NCBI RefSeq assembly: GCF_001045445.1
Contig: NZ_LFNF01000003.1
Location: 620,001 to 684,000 of the forward strand
Length of the DNA: 64,000 nucleotides
Direction: 5' to 3'
DNA from: Chryseobacterium sp. BLS98
GTDB lineage: Bacteria; Bacteroidota; Bacteroidia; Flavobacteriales; Weeksellaceae
Under the pieces are notes generated by a model. That model had not been told where the DNA came from. It was given only the letters and a program-made list of their open reading frames with translations, and did no database searches. Positions 1 through 7,058 of this stretch are shown piece by piece. Position 1 is the stretch's first letter, and each line of letters starts with the position of its first letter. The position numbers and the translations under genes were made by a program.

Positions 1-210
1 GCTCAAGGGGTAGCTTCTGACATGGAGATCAACCTGAGAGAGATGTTAAAGCTTAAAAAAGAGCTTTATGACATTATTGCCCAGCATTCAGGCCAAACTT
101 ACGACTGGGTGGAAAAAGCTTCAGACAGAGATTACTGGATGACTTCCGAGGAAGCAAAAGGCTACGGAATGGTAGACGAAGTTTTACAGAGATCTACAGA
201 GAAAAAATAA
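1..210 (+). CDS. clpP: ClpP protease proteolytic subunit, C-terminal part
   Basis: This is the last 69 codons of the serine peptidase subunit of the Clp protease, which forms a barrel with ClpX-type ATPases and degrades unfolded or tagged cytoplasmic proteins. The frame is open from base 1, so the gene starts before the window. The visible part has the family's C-terminal signature: AQGVASDMEI, a long helix with LKLKKELYDI, then HSGQTYDWVEK and the DRDYWMTSEEAKGYG motif. The Asp of that motif is the third catalytic residue. The catalytic Ser and His lie outside the window. A hairpin terminator follows 22 bp after the stop, so transcription ends here and a clpX gene does not follow directly. 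Confidence 0.93.
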   Translation, partial: AQGVASDMEINLREMLKLKKELYDIIAQHSGQTYDWVEKASDRDYWMTSEEAKGYGMVDEVLQRSTEKK

Positions 211-231
211 TTTCCTTTTCAGGAATATTGG

Positions 232-260
232 AAAACGCACCGATGAGGTGCGTTTTTTTA
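232..260 (+). terminator. Rho-independent terminator after clpP
   Basis: Stem acgcac/gtgcgt with flanking A and T extensions and loop cgatgag, followed by seven T. It lies 22 bp after the clpP stop. Confidence 0.85.
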
Positions 261-390
261 TTTTATTCAAAAAAGAAATAAAAAATCTTTTTACACTTTA
301 GTTATTTTGAAGTTAAAAGCTTGAAAACAGAAGATCACTTAAGTTCCATGAAAATCTCTGATTTTCATAATGACAGAATTCGTCGGATCA

Positions 391-448
391 AAATTCCCCT
401 CCCGTGGAGGGGTGGCAAAAATTCTTTGAATTTTTGACGGGGTGGTTA
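391..448. repeat. Two-hairpin intergenic element
   Basis: Two adjacent inverted repeats: cccctcc/ggagggg (396-402, 406-412) and caaaaattc/gaatttttg (416-424, 428-436), ending in gacggggtggtt. It reads as a dispersed palindromic element of the kind common in spacers of this lineage. Only one copy is in the window. The rest of the 261-548 spacer shows only AT-rich sequence and a weak promoter-like TATATTTT at 523-530. Confidence 0.5.
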
Positions 449-548
449 AAAAAGTCAAAATATTCAAGAAACATTCTTAAAATATAATTATTATTAAATT
501 CAGAATCAGTTTACAATCAATGTATATTTTCGCGGCATAAAAGTAAAT

Positions 549-1811
549 ATGAAAAAACTGCTGTTATCCGCTATACTGTTCACAGCGCTCGTATCGTGTA
601 AAGAAGACGACAAAATGAACAACCAGGATATCAATTACGCCAAACTTCCTCAGGAATTTCCTTTTTCAAATCTGGTGACCATTAATGGAGTAGATGTCAT
701 TAACGGTGGATTCGGTTCCGGTGCAGCCGCACATCCGAATAGAAAAGGAGAATTTTATGTAATCACCGATCGTGGTCCGAATACAGATTACCTGAACGGG
801 AAGAAATTTCCGGCCCCGGATTTTACCCCAACCATTATGCACTTTAAAATCAATGCAGAAGGGAATATTGAAGTGATCAAATATATTAAACTGAAAAATC
901 CTTCAGGCAAACCAATCACCGGTCTTCCAAACCCTGCAGGAATGGGAAGTACAGGAGAAACAGCCTATGATTCATCAGGAAATGTTTTAGGAACGGATAA
1001 TTACGGACTGGACAGTGAGAGTATTGTAGCTGCAGCAGACGGAACTTTTTGGGTGTCCGATGAATACGGTCCGCACATCGTTCATTATAGTGCAGACGGA
1101 GTAGAGCTGGAAAGAATAAGCCCGATAGGAGTGAATACCGGACCAAGAAAACTGCCTGCTGTTCTGGCAAAAAGAAGAGCCAACAGAGGAATGGAAGGAT
1201 TGTGCATCACTCCGGACGGGAAAACATTGATAGGAACAATACAGTCTACCATGTATGTGCCAACGAAAGCCTTGGCTACAAACACAACCTTAACAAGAAT
1301 CGTTACTTTCGATATTGCAACCGGACAAACCAAACAGTATCTGTACAAGCAAAACGGTGGCGGTTCAGATTCGGTATGTGATATTACAGCGATCAGCAAT
1401 ACAGAATTCCTGGTCATCGAAAGAGACGGCAACTTCGGATCGCAGGGTGGTACCAAAAAGGTATACAGGATCAATATAGCCGGTGCTTCAGATGTCAACG
1501 GAACCGATATTACAGCTGTAGACGGGATGAAAATCAATAATAAAACGCTGGAACAATCGACCTGGGATGAAATTGCCAATGCAGGCATAAAACCGGTGTC
1601 CAAAGTTTTAGCAGTAGACCTGGTTGCAAAATTAGGCTATGAGCATGATAAATTTGAAGGCATTGTTTATTTGGGAAATAATAAACTGGCAGTCTTCAAT
1701 GATGATGATTTTGGGATCTTAGACGACGGGAACGGAAATCCGAAAGCCAAGATCCTTCCTAAAACCGGGAAAGTAGATAAAGGAACAATGTATGTAGTCG
1801 ATATTCAATAA
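549..1811 (+). CDS. Phytase-like esterase family lipoprotein
   Basis: A 420-residue protein starting with a lipoprotein signal peptide: MKKLLLSAILFTALVSC, with Cys17 in a lipobox (ALVSC). It is probably anchored to the outer membrane or exported to the surface. The mature part matches the 'esterase-like activity of phytase' (phytase-like) beta-propeller family: an early GGFGSGAAAHP segment, FYVITDRGPN near residue 75, a WVSDEYGPHI motif near residue 170, NRGMEGLCITPDG near residue 213, and KFEGIVYLGNNKLAVFNDDDFG near the C-terminus. The Asp- and Gly-rich motifs suit metal and phosphate-ester binding, but the real substrate cannot be told from sequence. It is a single-gene unit between two terminators. 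The spacer upstream has only a weak -7-like TATATTTT. Confidence 0.85.
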   Translation: MKKLLLSAILFTALVSCKEDDKMNNQDINYAKLPQEFPFSNLVTINGVDVINGGFGSGAAAHPNRKGEFYVITDRGPNTDYLNGKKFPAPDFTPTIMHFKINAEGNIEVIKYIKLKNPSGKPITGLPNPAGMGSTGETAYDSSGNVLGTDNYGLDSESIVAAADGTFWVSDEYGPHIVHYSADGVELERISPIGVNTGPRKLPAVLAKRRANRGMEGLCITPDGKTLIGTIQSTMYVPTKALATNTTLTRIVTFDIATGQTKQYLYKQNGGGSDSVCDITAISNTEFLVIERDGNFGSQGGTKKVYRINIAGASDVNGTDITAVDGMKINNKTLEQSTWDEIANAGIKPVSKVLAVDLVAKLGYEHDKFEGIVYLGNNKLAVFNDDDFGILDDGNGNPKAKILPKTGKVDKGTMYVVDIQ

Positions 1812-1826
1812 TTAGATTTTTTAAAG

Positions 1827-1860
1827 AAAACGGCGGCATCGAAGATGCCGCCGTTTTTGA
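1827..1860 (+). terminator. Terminator after the phytase-like gene
   Basis: Perfect 14-bp stem (1827-1840 with 1844-1857), loop of three bases, ending in a T run. The leading A run may also let it work for tpiA on the opposite strand, but tpiA ends 50 bp away. Confidence 0.88.
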
Positions 1861-1908
1861 TTGTATGGGTTTGTAAAATATTCAATAGGAATGGGCCTTA
1901 GCCAAAGT

Positions 1909-2670
1909 TTACGAATTAAATCCCTCAATAATTTTAGAAAAATCCTCCAGTTTTAAAGCTGCGCCCCCGATTAATCCACCATCAATATCAGGCTGGGAGA
2001 AAATTTCTTTAGCGTTATCAGGCTTCACAGAACCTCCGTAAAGGATAGAAACTTCATCAGCAACTTCCTGTCCGTATTTTGCAGCAATAATGCTTCTGAT
2101 ATGGGCGTGGATCTCCTGAGCCTGCTCCGGAGTAGCCGTTTCACCCGTACCGATTGCCCAAACAGGTTCGTAAGCAATCACTACTTTTTTGATCTCTTCA
2201 GCAGAAAGGGTGAAAAGAGCAACCTCAGTCTGGTTTTTTACTACTTCAAAATGCTGTCCCGCTTTTCTCTGTTCAAGAGTTTCACCGTTACAGTATACAG
2301 GGATCAGTCCTTTATCAAGAGCTAATTTGATTTTTCTGTTGCAGTGGGAATCCGTTTCACCGTGATACTGTCTTCTTTCTGAGTGGCCGATCAGTGAACC
2401 GGTTACATCGATAGATTCCAGCATATCTGCTGAAATCTCACCAGTGTAAGCACCGCTTTCATGCTCGCTCATATCCTGAGAAAATACACCGATCTCATCT
2501 TTTTCGAAGATATCTTTGGCCATCATTAAATATAAAGAAGGCGGCGCAATCCATACTTCGCAGTTTGTGGTGTTATTGTTTTTATAGCTCAGTAATTGAA
2601 TCATTAACTGTTGGGCGTCAATGACATTTTTGTTCATTTTCCAGTTTCCTGCAACTATTTTTCTTCTCAT
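1909..2670 (-). CDS. tpiA: Triosephosphate isomerase
   Basis: Interconverts glyceraldehyde 3-phosphate and dihydroxyacetone phosphate in glycolysis and gluconeogenesis. With the chosen start the protein has 253 residues, normal for the family, and begins MRRKIVAGNWKMNK. Catalytic residues are all present: Lys11 in NWKMN, His96 in IGHSERR, Glu168 in AYEPVWAIGTG. The phosphate-binding YGGSVKPDN and GGLIGGAAL motifs follow. The frame is open 14 codons further upstream, but those residues (MNLQTISINNFNKT) have no counterpart in the family, so the inner Met was taken. It is the last gene of a minus-strand cluster that includes DUF1599 and BT_3928 genes, an association often seen in this phylum. 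Confidence 0.96.
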   Translation of the reverse strand: MRRKIVAGNWKMNKNVIDAQQLMIQLLSYKNNNTTNCEVWIAPPSLYLMMAKDIFEKDEIGVFSQDMSEHESGAYTGEISADMLESIDVTGSLIGHSERRQYHGETDSHCNRKIKLALDKGLIPVYCNGETLEQRKAGQHFEVVKNQTEVALFTLSAEEIKKVVIAYEPVWAIGTGETATPEQAQEIHAHIRSIIAAKYGQEVADEVSILYGGSVKPDNAKEIFSQPDIDGGLIGGAALKLEDFSKIIEGFNS

Positions 2671-2781
2671 AGTCTTATTAAAGTTATTTATTGATATTGT
2701 CTGCAGATTCATTTAATAGCATAACAATCTGCTGTCTATTATTTGTTAATTCTTTCAGGTAATCAAACCTTCCTGAATTTT

Positions 2782-3132
2782 CTATGCTAAATTCCACATA
2801 TTTTTCAAAAGCTTGTAGAAAGTATGCTCCTCATCGGTTACCTTATTATCAGCTTTGATCAGTGTTTTGGCAAATTGGGCAAACTTTACGCGTTCCTCTT
2901 CCGTAGAGTCGTCATGGAAGCATCTGGCATGGAACTCAAAGTGATCTTTCCATTCCTCGGGCTGTAGAAGAGCCAGTATTTCCAGTTCATTGTCAAGATT
3001 CATTCTGAACGGAAACTCGTCTGCCATATACTGCTGAATCAGCATTCCTTCCTCAGGAGCAAATTCCCCGTCTACAGAAGAAAGGATCATTAAAAGGTGA
3101 TAACCGGCGATTGATTTATTTGATTTTTGCAT
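2782..3132 (-). CDS. TerB-like helical protein
   Basis: A 116-residue all-helical protein that looks like the TerB/DjlA domain family. Typical features are an early SVDGEFAPEEGMLIQQYM segment with acidic residues and a late KADNKVTDEEHTFYKLL segment, which are the two pseudo-symmetric acidic turns that bind metal in TerB proteins. Its role here is unknown. Tellurite resistance should not be assumed from the family name. It overlaps the end of the upstream gene by 17 bp, so the two are likely translated together. Cytoplasmic: no signal or membrane segment. Confidence 0.72.
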   Translation of the reverse strand: MQKSNKSIAGYHLLMILSSVDGEFAPEEGMLIQQYMADEFPFRMNLDNELEILALLQPEEWKDHFEFHARCFHDDSTEEERVKFAQFAKTLIKADNKVTDEEHTFYKLLKNMWNLA

Positions 3133-3814
3133 ATGAGTAATTCTTTATTAAATGATCTAAATTATTTTTTTCTAAAATCCTGTCGAGATACTTTCCTCTG
3201 CTGCTTGTTTCCCTTTGATAAGGAGCAAAACTGGCAGCTACTGCATTAAATTCCTCATTTAATTGGATAAGCTGTTCCTTTTCTTCGGGACTGAGTGTCC
3301 TTTGGGAAAATATTGAATTGAATTGTATTAATTTTTTTACAATAACTTCTTTATTGACAATGTCTTCCACACTTGAATGCAAGGTGCATATTCCGTAAAT
3401 TCCGTTGCAATAAGCTTCCCATTCTTCTTCAAAAATTGAATTAATTTTTTCCTCATCCCTGAAATCATCCTCTGAACTTTGATGATAGGCGAAATGTTTA
3501 TCAGGATGTTTCATCAGGTCCTGAATAAATTTTTGTTTGAATTCGGCCTTATATTGCAGGGCATCATTGAGATTTTTGTGTTCTTCTATCAATGCAATGC
3601 AGTTTTTGCTGAAATACCTGTTGGTGATTTCACTTTCAAATTCATCATTAAGAGGCGAGGTTATTTTGATCGTTCGGTTAACAGTATAAGAAGCATCAGG
3701 AACCAATTGTTTTTGAATGAGTGTATTAAGTTCATCCTTGGTTATCCCTGTCATATCACATATATTATCCTCAGTAATGTAATGTTCATTGATATAAGTG
3801 AAGTTCTTTTCCAT
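3116..3814 (-). CDS. Uncharacterised protein, possibly DUF6058-like
   Basis: A 232-residue soluble protein. The N-terminal 35 residues (YINEHYITEDNICDMTGI, then TKDELNTLIQKQLVPDASY) look like a small helix-turn-helix-like module of the type found in DUF6058 proteins. I recognise this only loosely. The middle is rich in acidic and aromatic residues (HPDKHFAYHQSSEDDFRDEEK), followed by NGIYGICTLHSSVEDIVNKE and a C-terminal helical part. No signal peptide or membrane segment. It sits 4 bp after the BT_3928 gene and overlaps the TerB-like gene, so all three belong to one transcription unit. I do not assign a function. Confidence 0.6.
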   Translation of the reverse strand: MEKNFTYINEHYITEDNICDMTGITKDELNTLIQKQLVPDASYTVNRTIKITSPLNDEFESEITNRYFSKNCIALIEEHKNLNDALQYKAEFKQKFIQDLMKHPDKHFAYHQSSEDDFRDEEKINSIFEEEWEAYCNGIYGICTLHSSVEDIVNKEVIVKKLIQFNSIFSQRTLSPEEKEQLIQLNEEFNAVAASFAPYQRETSSRGKYLDRILEKNNLDHLIKNYSYAKIK

Positions 3815-3818
3815 AACT

Positions 3819-4928
3819 TTATTTGATGTAGTCTTTTGCAGGCTGTTTATCTACAATTTTTCCCTTTTCCAGTGTCAGGACGAATGGATTGCTTCTCGCA
3901 ATCGTTTTAATTGCGGTTCCGTCCATCATAGCATTTTTAATGGTCTTAAAAGTATTATTATCCGTGGAAATACCATAGATGACAGCTCCTTTCTGAGCAT
4001 TCACTTTGGCTTCAACCTCCCGGATAAGATCCGCAGAAACCTCTTTCGGATGATAAGAAAACACAAGCACGGCTTTTGGTGCATTGATGATATCGTCCGT
4101 AATTTCCATTCCTGTAGGATCTTCAATTTTGAACTTTCCGATTTCCGATTTATAGCCCTCTTTCGTCAGAACAGATTCATTTTTCCCTTCCTCAATTTTC
4201 CAGGGAGAACCTTCCGACCAGTATTTTGTTTCTTTGATGTAATCATCCTGATTGACCTTCAGAACCTCTCCGGTTTTTTGGTTTTTAAGCGAATAAAAAG
4301 TCTTGTATTCAGAAGGATTCTTATTGATTTTTGCCTTTTCAGCTTTAATATCGGTGCCTACCTTGTAATCACGGAAATCAATAACCGGCTCATGCATAAT
4401 TCCCTGAGCCATAATGTAGATCATGATCACAGAAAAAAGACCTAAAAGAATATATTTAAACTTACCTGAAGATTCCTTTGCAGTACTTGCGTAAGCATCC
4501 TTTTTAGTAAATTCTTTTCTATAAAGGATAAACAGAATAATAAGGCCTGCAAGAAGCACAATATCCTTAATAAAACTCTGCCATGGGGTAAACTTTATGG
4601 CATCACCAAAACACCCGCAGTCCGTTACCACGTTGAAATAGGCAGAATAGAACGTAAGAAATCCAAAAAAGATACAAAGTGCAATTAATGCTGAAAGCGT
4701 GAACTTAAGCTTCAGTTTCAGCAGCAGCATAAATCCTAAGAAAAGCTCCAGTACGACCACAATAACCGAGAACAGAAGCGCAAATTTTTCCAGGAATGGC
4801 ATATTGAAAACCGGCGGCGCAAAATATTCTTCCATCTTGAAAGAAAATCCTACCAGGTCCACTGCCTTTACGAAGCCTGAAAGAATGAATATAACAGCAA
4901 TAATGAAACGTAATAAACCTTTGATCAT
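3819..4928 (-). CDS. BT_3928-type DoxX/MauE-like membrane protein
   Basis: A 369-residue integral membrane protein of the BT_3928 family. Five hydrophobic helices are visible at about residues 5-23, 49-70, 77-98, 118-136 and 159-177. Between helices three and four is the motif DCGCFGD (103-109), the vicinal cysteine motif typical of MauE/DoxX-like proteins that support disulphide chemistry. The C-terminal 190 residues are soluble and end in a thioredoxin-like segment (VIYGISTDNNTFKTI, then PFVLTLEKGKIVD) without a CxxC. A redox role in the envelope is an inference. It lies 5 bp after the DUF1599 gene, a pairing conserved in many Bacteroidota near tpiA and folP. Confidence 0.85.
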   Translation of the reverse strand: MIKGLLRFIIAVIFILSGFVKAVDLVGFSFKMEEYFAPPVFNMPFLEKFALLFSVIVVVLELFLGFMLLLKLKLKFTLSALIALCIFFGFLTFYSAYFNVVTDCGCFGDAIKFTPWQSFIKDIVLLAGLIILFILYRKEFTKKDAYASTAKESSGKFKYILLGLFSVIMIYIMAQGIMHEPVIDFRDYKVGTDIKAEKAKINKNPSEYKTFYSLKNQKTGEVLKVNQDDYIKETKYWSEGSPWKIEEGKNESVLTKEGYKSEIGKFKIEDPTGMEITDDIINAPKAVLVFSYHPKEVSADLIREVEAKVNAQKGAVIYGISTDNNTFKTIKNAMMDGTAIKTIARSNPFVLTLEKGKIVDKQPAKDYIK

Positions 4929-4933
4929 ATTAA

Positions 4934-5497
4934 TTATTTTTTGGATTCGGAAGTTTGTTCTTTTTCAGAGAACTTGATCAGGCAGAAAACGGCATAGTTC
5001 AGCATATCGAAATAGTTGGCATCCAGGCCTTCGGAAACAATAGTTTTCCCCTGGTTATCCTCGATCTGCTTCGTTCTCAGTACCTTCTGATAAATAAGAT
5101 CGGTAATGGAAGAAATTCTCATATCCCTCCACGCTTCACCGTAATCATGATTTTTTCTTTCCATTAAAGCCTGGGCTTCATGAGCATATTGATCATAAAG
5201 GCTTAAAATTTCTTCCTTATTTTCATTGAAATCATTGGAAAGACCTTTTTCAAGCTGAATAAGTCCGATGATGGAATAATTCACAATCGCAATAAATTCA
5301 TCCTCTTCACTTTCATCCACCATTTTTTTATCCGTCATCTGCAGCGTACGGATCCTGTTCACTTTAATGTAAATCTGGTCCGTAATGGAGCTGGGTCTCA
5401 AAACCCTCCATGCTGCCCCGTAATCCTGTAATTTTTTGCTGAAAAGATCACGGCACTGACTGATAATTTTCCCGAACTGTACTGATGTTTCTGACAT
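4934..5497 (-). CDS. DUF1599 protein (nucleotide-modification-associated type)
   Basis: A 187-residue soluble protein built from two copies of the same module. The first reads KKLQDYGAAWRVLRPSSITD then QIYIKVNRIRTLQ (about residues 21-54). The second reads KNHDYGEAWRDMRISSITD then LIYQKVLRTKQIE (about residues 121-155). This duplication and the DYGxAWR signature define DUF1599, a family linked by comparative genomics to nucleotide modification, whose biochemical role is not settled. It is the first gene of the minus-strand cluster leading to tpiA, and is divergent from folP across a 391-bp spacer. Confidence 0.88.
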   Translation of the reverse strand: MSETSVQFGKIISQCRDLFSKKLQDYGAAWRVLRPSSITDQIYIKVNRIRTLQMTDKKMVDESEEDEFIAIVNYSIIGLIQLEKGLSNDFNENKEEILSLYDQYAHEAQALMERKNHDYGEAWRDMRISSITDLIYQKVLRTKQIEDNQGKTIVSEGLDANYFDMLNYAVFCLIKFSEKEQTSESKK

Positions 5498-5888
5498 AAA
5501 TTTTCTTAATCTTCCAAATATACGAATTAGGTTTTAGGTAGCAGGAATCAGGGATTGATTTTTGTCAACGTTTGATCGTGTTTTGCGTTTTGTGTTTTGG
5601 GGTGGGAGAGTTTGAGGGGGTTAGGGTTTTGGAGTTGCTGGTTTTTGAGCTTTTGGTTGCCGGCTTAGGGAATAGAAGCAGTATTTCAATCGTAATGTTC
5701 AAAGTTTGATATTTAAAGTTCAAGGTTCAAGGTTTAAAGTTTTAATTTTCATAGTTCAAACTCCTTAAACGAAAAACTTTTTAACAACTAATAACCAGCA
5801 ACTAAAAAATAGCAGCCCTCATTCCCCAATAAGTAGTAATTTTGCAGAATACAGATCAATCATCAATCATCATTTATCACTCATCAAC
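5498..5888. other. Low-complexity spacer between DUF1599 gene and folP
   Basis: No gene is seen in this 391-bp spacer. It consists of runs of near-identical short words: gtttt/ttttg words at 5573-5660, gttcaaggttcaaggtttaaagtt at 5718-5745 (on +), and tcatcaatcatcatttatcac at 5858-5885. The same word types occur at 35500-35700 and 44600-44690. Promoters for the two divergent genes must lie here, but no clear TAnnTTTG pair stands out. Confidence 0.6.
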
Positions 5889-6770
5889 ATGCTCTCCAAC
5901 CCTCCAACTCTTCAACCCTTCAACCCATCCACACAGCATCACTCCATCAACTGCAATGGCAAACTGGTGCAGCTGGATACTCCAAAAATCATGGGAATTC
6001 TGAATCTGACACCGGATTCATTCTCCGATGGTGGAAAATTTAACAGTGAAAAATCAGCATTGAAGCATGCTGAAAAGCTTTTGAAAGAGGGGGCAGAGAT
6101 CATTGATATCGGACCGCAATCTACCCGTCCTCATGCTGAATTTCTGAGCAGCAAACAAGAAATAGAAAGAATAGGAAGCATCATTTCTCAGATTAAGGAA
6201 GAATTTCCACAAGCATTGATTTCGCTTGATACCTTCTATTCAGAAACCGTAACATTCGGATTTAATGAAGGAGTTGATATCATTAATGATATTTCCGGAG
6301 GACAGTTTGACCCTAAAATGTTTGATACAGCAGCTGAAACAAAGCTTCCCTACATTCTGATGCATGTAAACCCATCTTATGAAACCATGCACGATAAAAT
6401 AAAATTTGAAGATATTACCCTCCAAGTCAACCGTTATTTTTCCAAAAAAACGAGTGAACTTCTTGAAAAAGGAGTAAAAGATATAATTCTTGATCCAGGG
6501 TTTGGCTTTGGAAAAACAGTAGAGGATCAGATGAAAATGATCGGTGAAACTAAGTATTTGGGGTTTGACAAATTTCCTTTATTGATAGGTATTTCAAGAA
6601 AATCATTTATCTATAAACCACTTGGGAAATCCCCTATGGACATTAATGAAGAAACCCAGAAGCTCCATATGAAAGTTTTGGAACAGGGGGCCCGGATTTT
6701 AAGAGTACATGATGTCGCCGAAGCAGCGCATACGATCAGACAATTTTGTGAAAAAAATAAAAAGCGTTAA
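5889..6770 (+). CDS. folP: Dihydropteroate synthase
   Basis: Joins 4-aminobenzoate to the pterin pyrophosphate in folate synthesis, the target step of sulphonamides. Motifs in order: MGILNLTPDSFSDGG (35-49), IIDIGPQSTRPH, ISLDTFYSE, INDISGGQFD, YILMH, DPGFGFGKT, LLIGISRKSFI and a final RVHDVAE. In the second motif, GPQSTRP stands where most members have GGESTRP. The only ATG before the pterin motif is at 5889, and residues 2-19 (LSNPPTLQPFNPSTQHHS) are encoded by low-complexity ccaac/ttcaaccc words continuing from the spacer, so this N-terminal extension is unusual. The conserved part begins at INCNGKLV (residue 20). The ilv promoter starts 7 bp after the stop. Confidence 0.95.
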   Translation: MLSNPPTLQPFNPSTQHHSINCNGKLVQLDTPKIMGILNLTPDSFSDGGKFNSEKSALKHAEKLLKEGAEIIDIGPQSTRPHAEFLSSKQEIERIGSIISQIKEEFPQALISLDTFYSETVTFGFNEGVDIINDISGGQFDPKMFDTAAETKLPYILMHVNPSYETMHDKIKFEDITLQVNRYFSKKTSELLEKGVKDIILDPGFGFGKTVEDQMKMIGETKYLGFDKFPLLIGISRKSFIYKPLGKSPMDINEETQKLHMKVLEQGARILRVHDVAEAAHTIRQFCEKNKKR

Positions 6771-6776
6771 AAAAGC

Positions 6777-6806
6777 TTGCGTAATAATTAAAAGTTTATA
6801 CATTTG
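6777..6806 (+). promoter_or_regulatory. Promoter of the ilv operon
   Basis: TTG at 6777-6779, 19-bp spacer, then TACATTTG at 6799-6806, an exact match to the Bacteroidota -33/-7 pattern (TTG, TAnnTTTG). By analogy with mapped promoters of the phylum, the start point should be near 6810-6811, which is the ATG of the first leader peptide. Confidence 0.82.
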
Positions 6807-6810
6807 CAGT

Positions 6811-6894
6811 ATGAATTTTACGAATCAGAAAAATATTATGGTCATTTCTACTATTATTGTTGTTATTAACAGCAGTAAAGAAACGGCATTGTAA
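6811..6894 (+). CDS. ilv leader peptide 1
   Basis: A 27-codon reading frame with five Ile (residues 9, 12, 15, 16, 19) and three Val (11, 17, 18), including the run TIIVVI at residues 14-19. This is the make-up of an attenuation leader peptide: a ribosome short of charged Ile or Val tRNA would stall in this run. Its last codons (gaaacggc, 6880-6887) are an exact copy of the 3' arm of the following terminator, so they can pair with the 5' arm. The ATG lies about 4 bp after the -7 box, so translation is probably leaderless. Function as a sensor is inferred from this arrangement. No separate protein function is expected. Confidence 0.85.
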   Translation: MNFTNQKNIMVISTIIVVINSSKETAL

Positions 6895-6928
6895 AATATT
6901 TTAATTTAAATTATATAGAAGCCGTTTC
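6880..6928 (+). promoter_or_regulatory. Antiterminator 1 of the ilv leader
   Basis: gaaacggc at 6880-6887 (in the end of leader peptide 1) pairs over 8 bp with gccgtttc at 6921-6928, the 5' arm of terminator 1. A ribosome stalled at residues 14-19 leaves the first arm free, favouring read-through. A ribosome reaching the stop at 6892 covers it. Confidence 0.78.
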
Positions 6929-6949
6929 ATATTGAAACGGCTTTTTTTA
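6919..6949 (+). terminator. Attenuator terminator 1
   Basis: Perfect 11-bp stem (6919-6929 with 6933-6943), loop tat, followed by a T run. It lies between the leader peptides and 163 bp before ilvE. Confidence 0.88.
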
Positions 6950-6960
6950 TTTCAGAAATT

Positions 6961-7017
6961 ATGAATCAGTTATTAGCAGTAATTATTATCGTCATTATTA
7001 TTCCCTTGCGTGTGTGA
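6961..7017 (+). CDS. ilv leader peptide 2
   Basis: An 18-codon frame, MNQLLAVIIIVIIIPLRV, in which 12 of 18 residues are Ile (6), Val (3) or Leu (3). It begins 18 bp after the first terminator hairpin and has no TAnnTTTG promoter of its own in front, so it is translated from the same transcript that has already passed attenuator 1. The Ile/Val run spans 6979-7002. The stop codon tga (7015-7017) lies inside the arm that pairs with terminator 2. The addition of a Leu-Leu pair suggests a different amino acid balance is sensed than in leader 1; this is inference. Confidence 0.85.
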   Translation: MNQLLAVIIIVIIIPLRV

Positions 7018-7058
7018 GAAGGATAGAATGTGACCGTACATATCTGGGCCCTCTCACA
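7013..7058 (+). promoter_or_regulatory. Antiterminator 2 of the ilv leader
   Basis: tgtgagaagg at 7013-7022 pairs with ccctctcaca at 7049-7058 at 9 of 10 positions (one A-C mismatch), competing with terminator 2. The first arm overlaps the stop codon of leader peptide 2. Confidence 0.75.

Noticed and set aside
1085..1603. 172-codon minus-strand frame within the phytase-like gene
   Set aside because: Antisense shadow with no family features.
3798..4445. 215-codon plus-strand frame within the BT_3928 gene
   Set aside because: Antisense shadow; Phe/Ile/Asn-rich composition, no recognisable protein.
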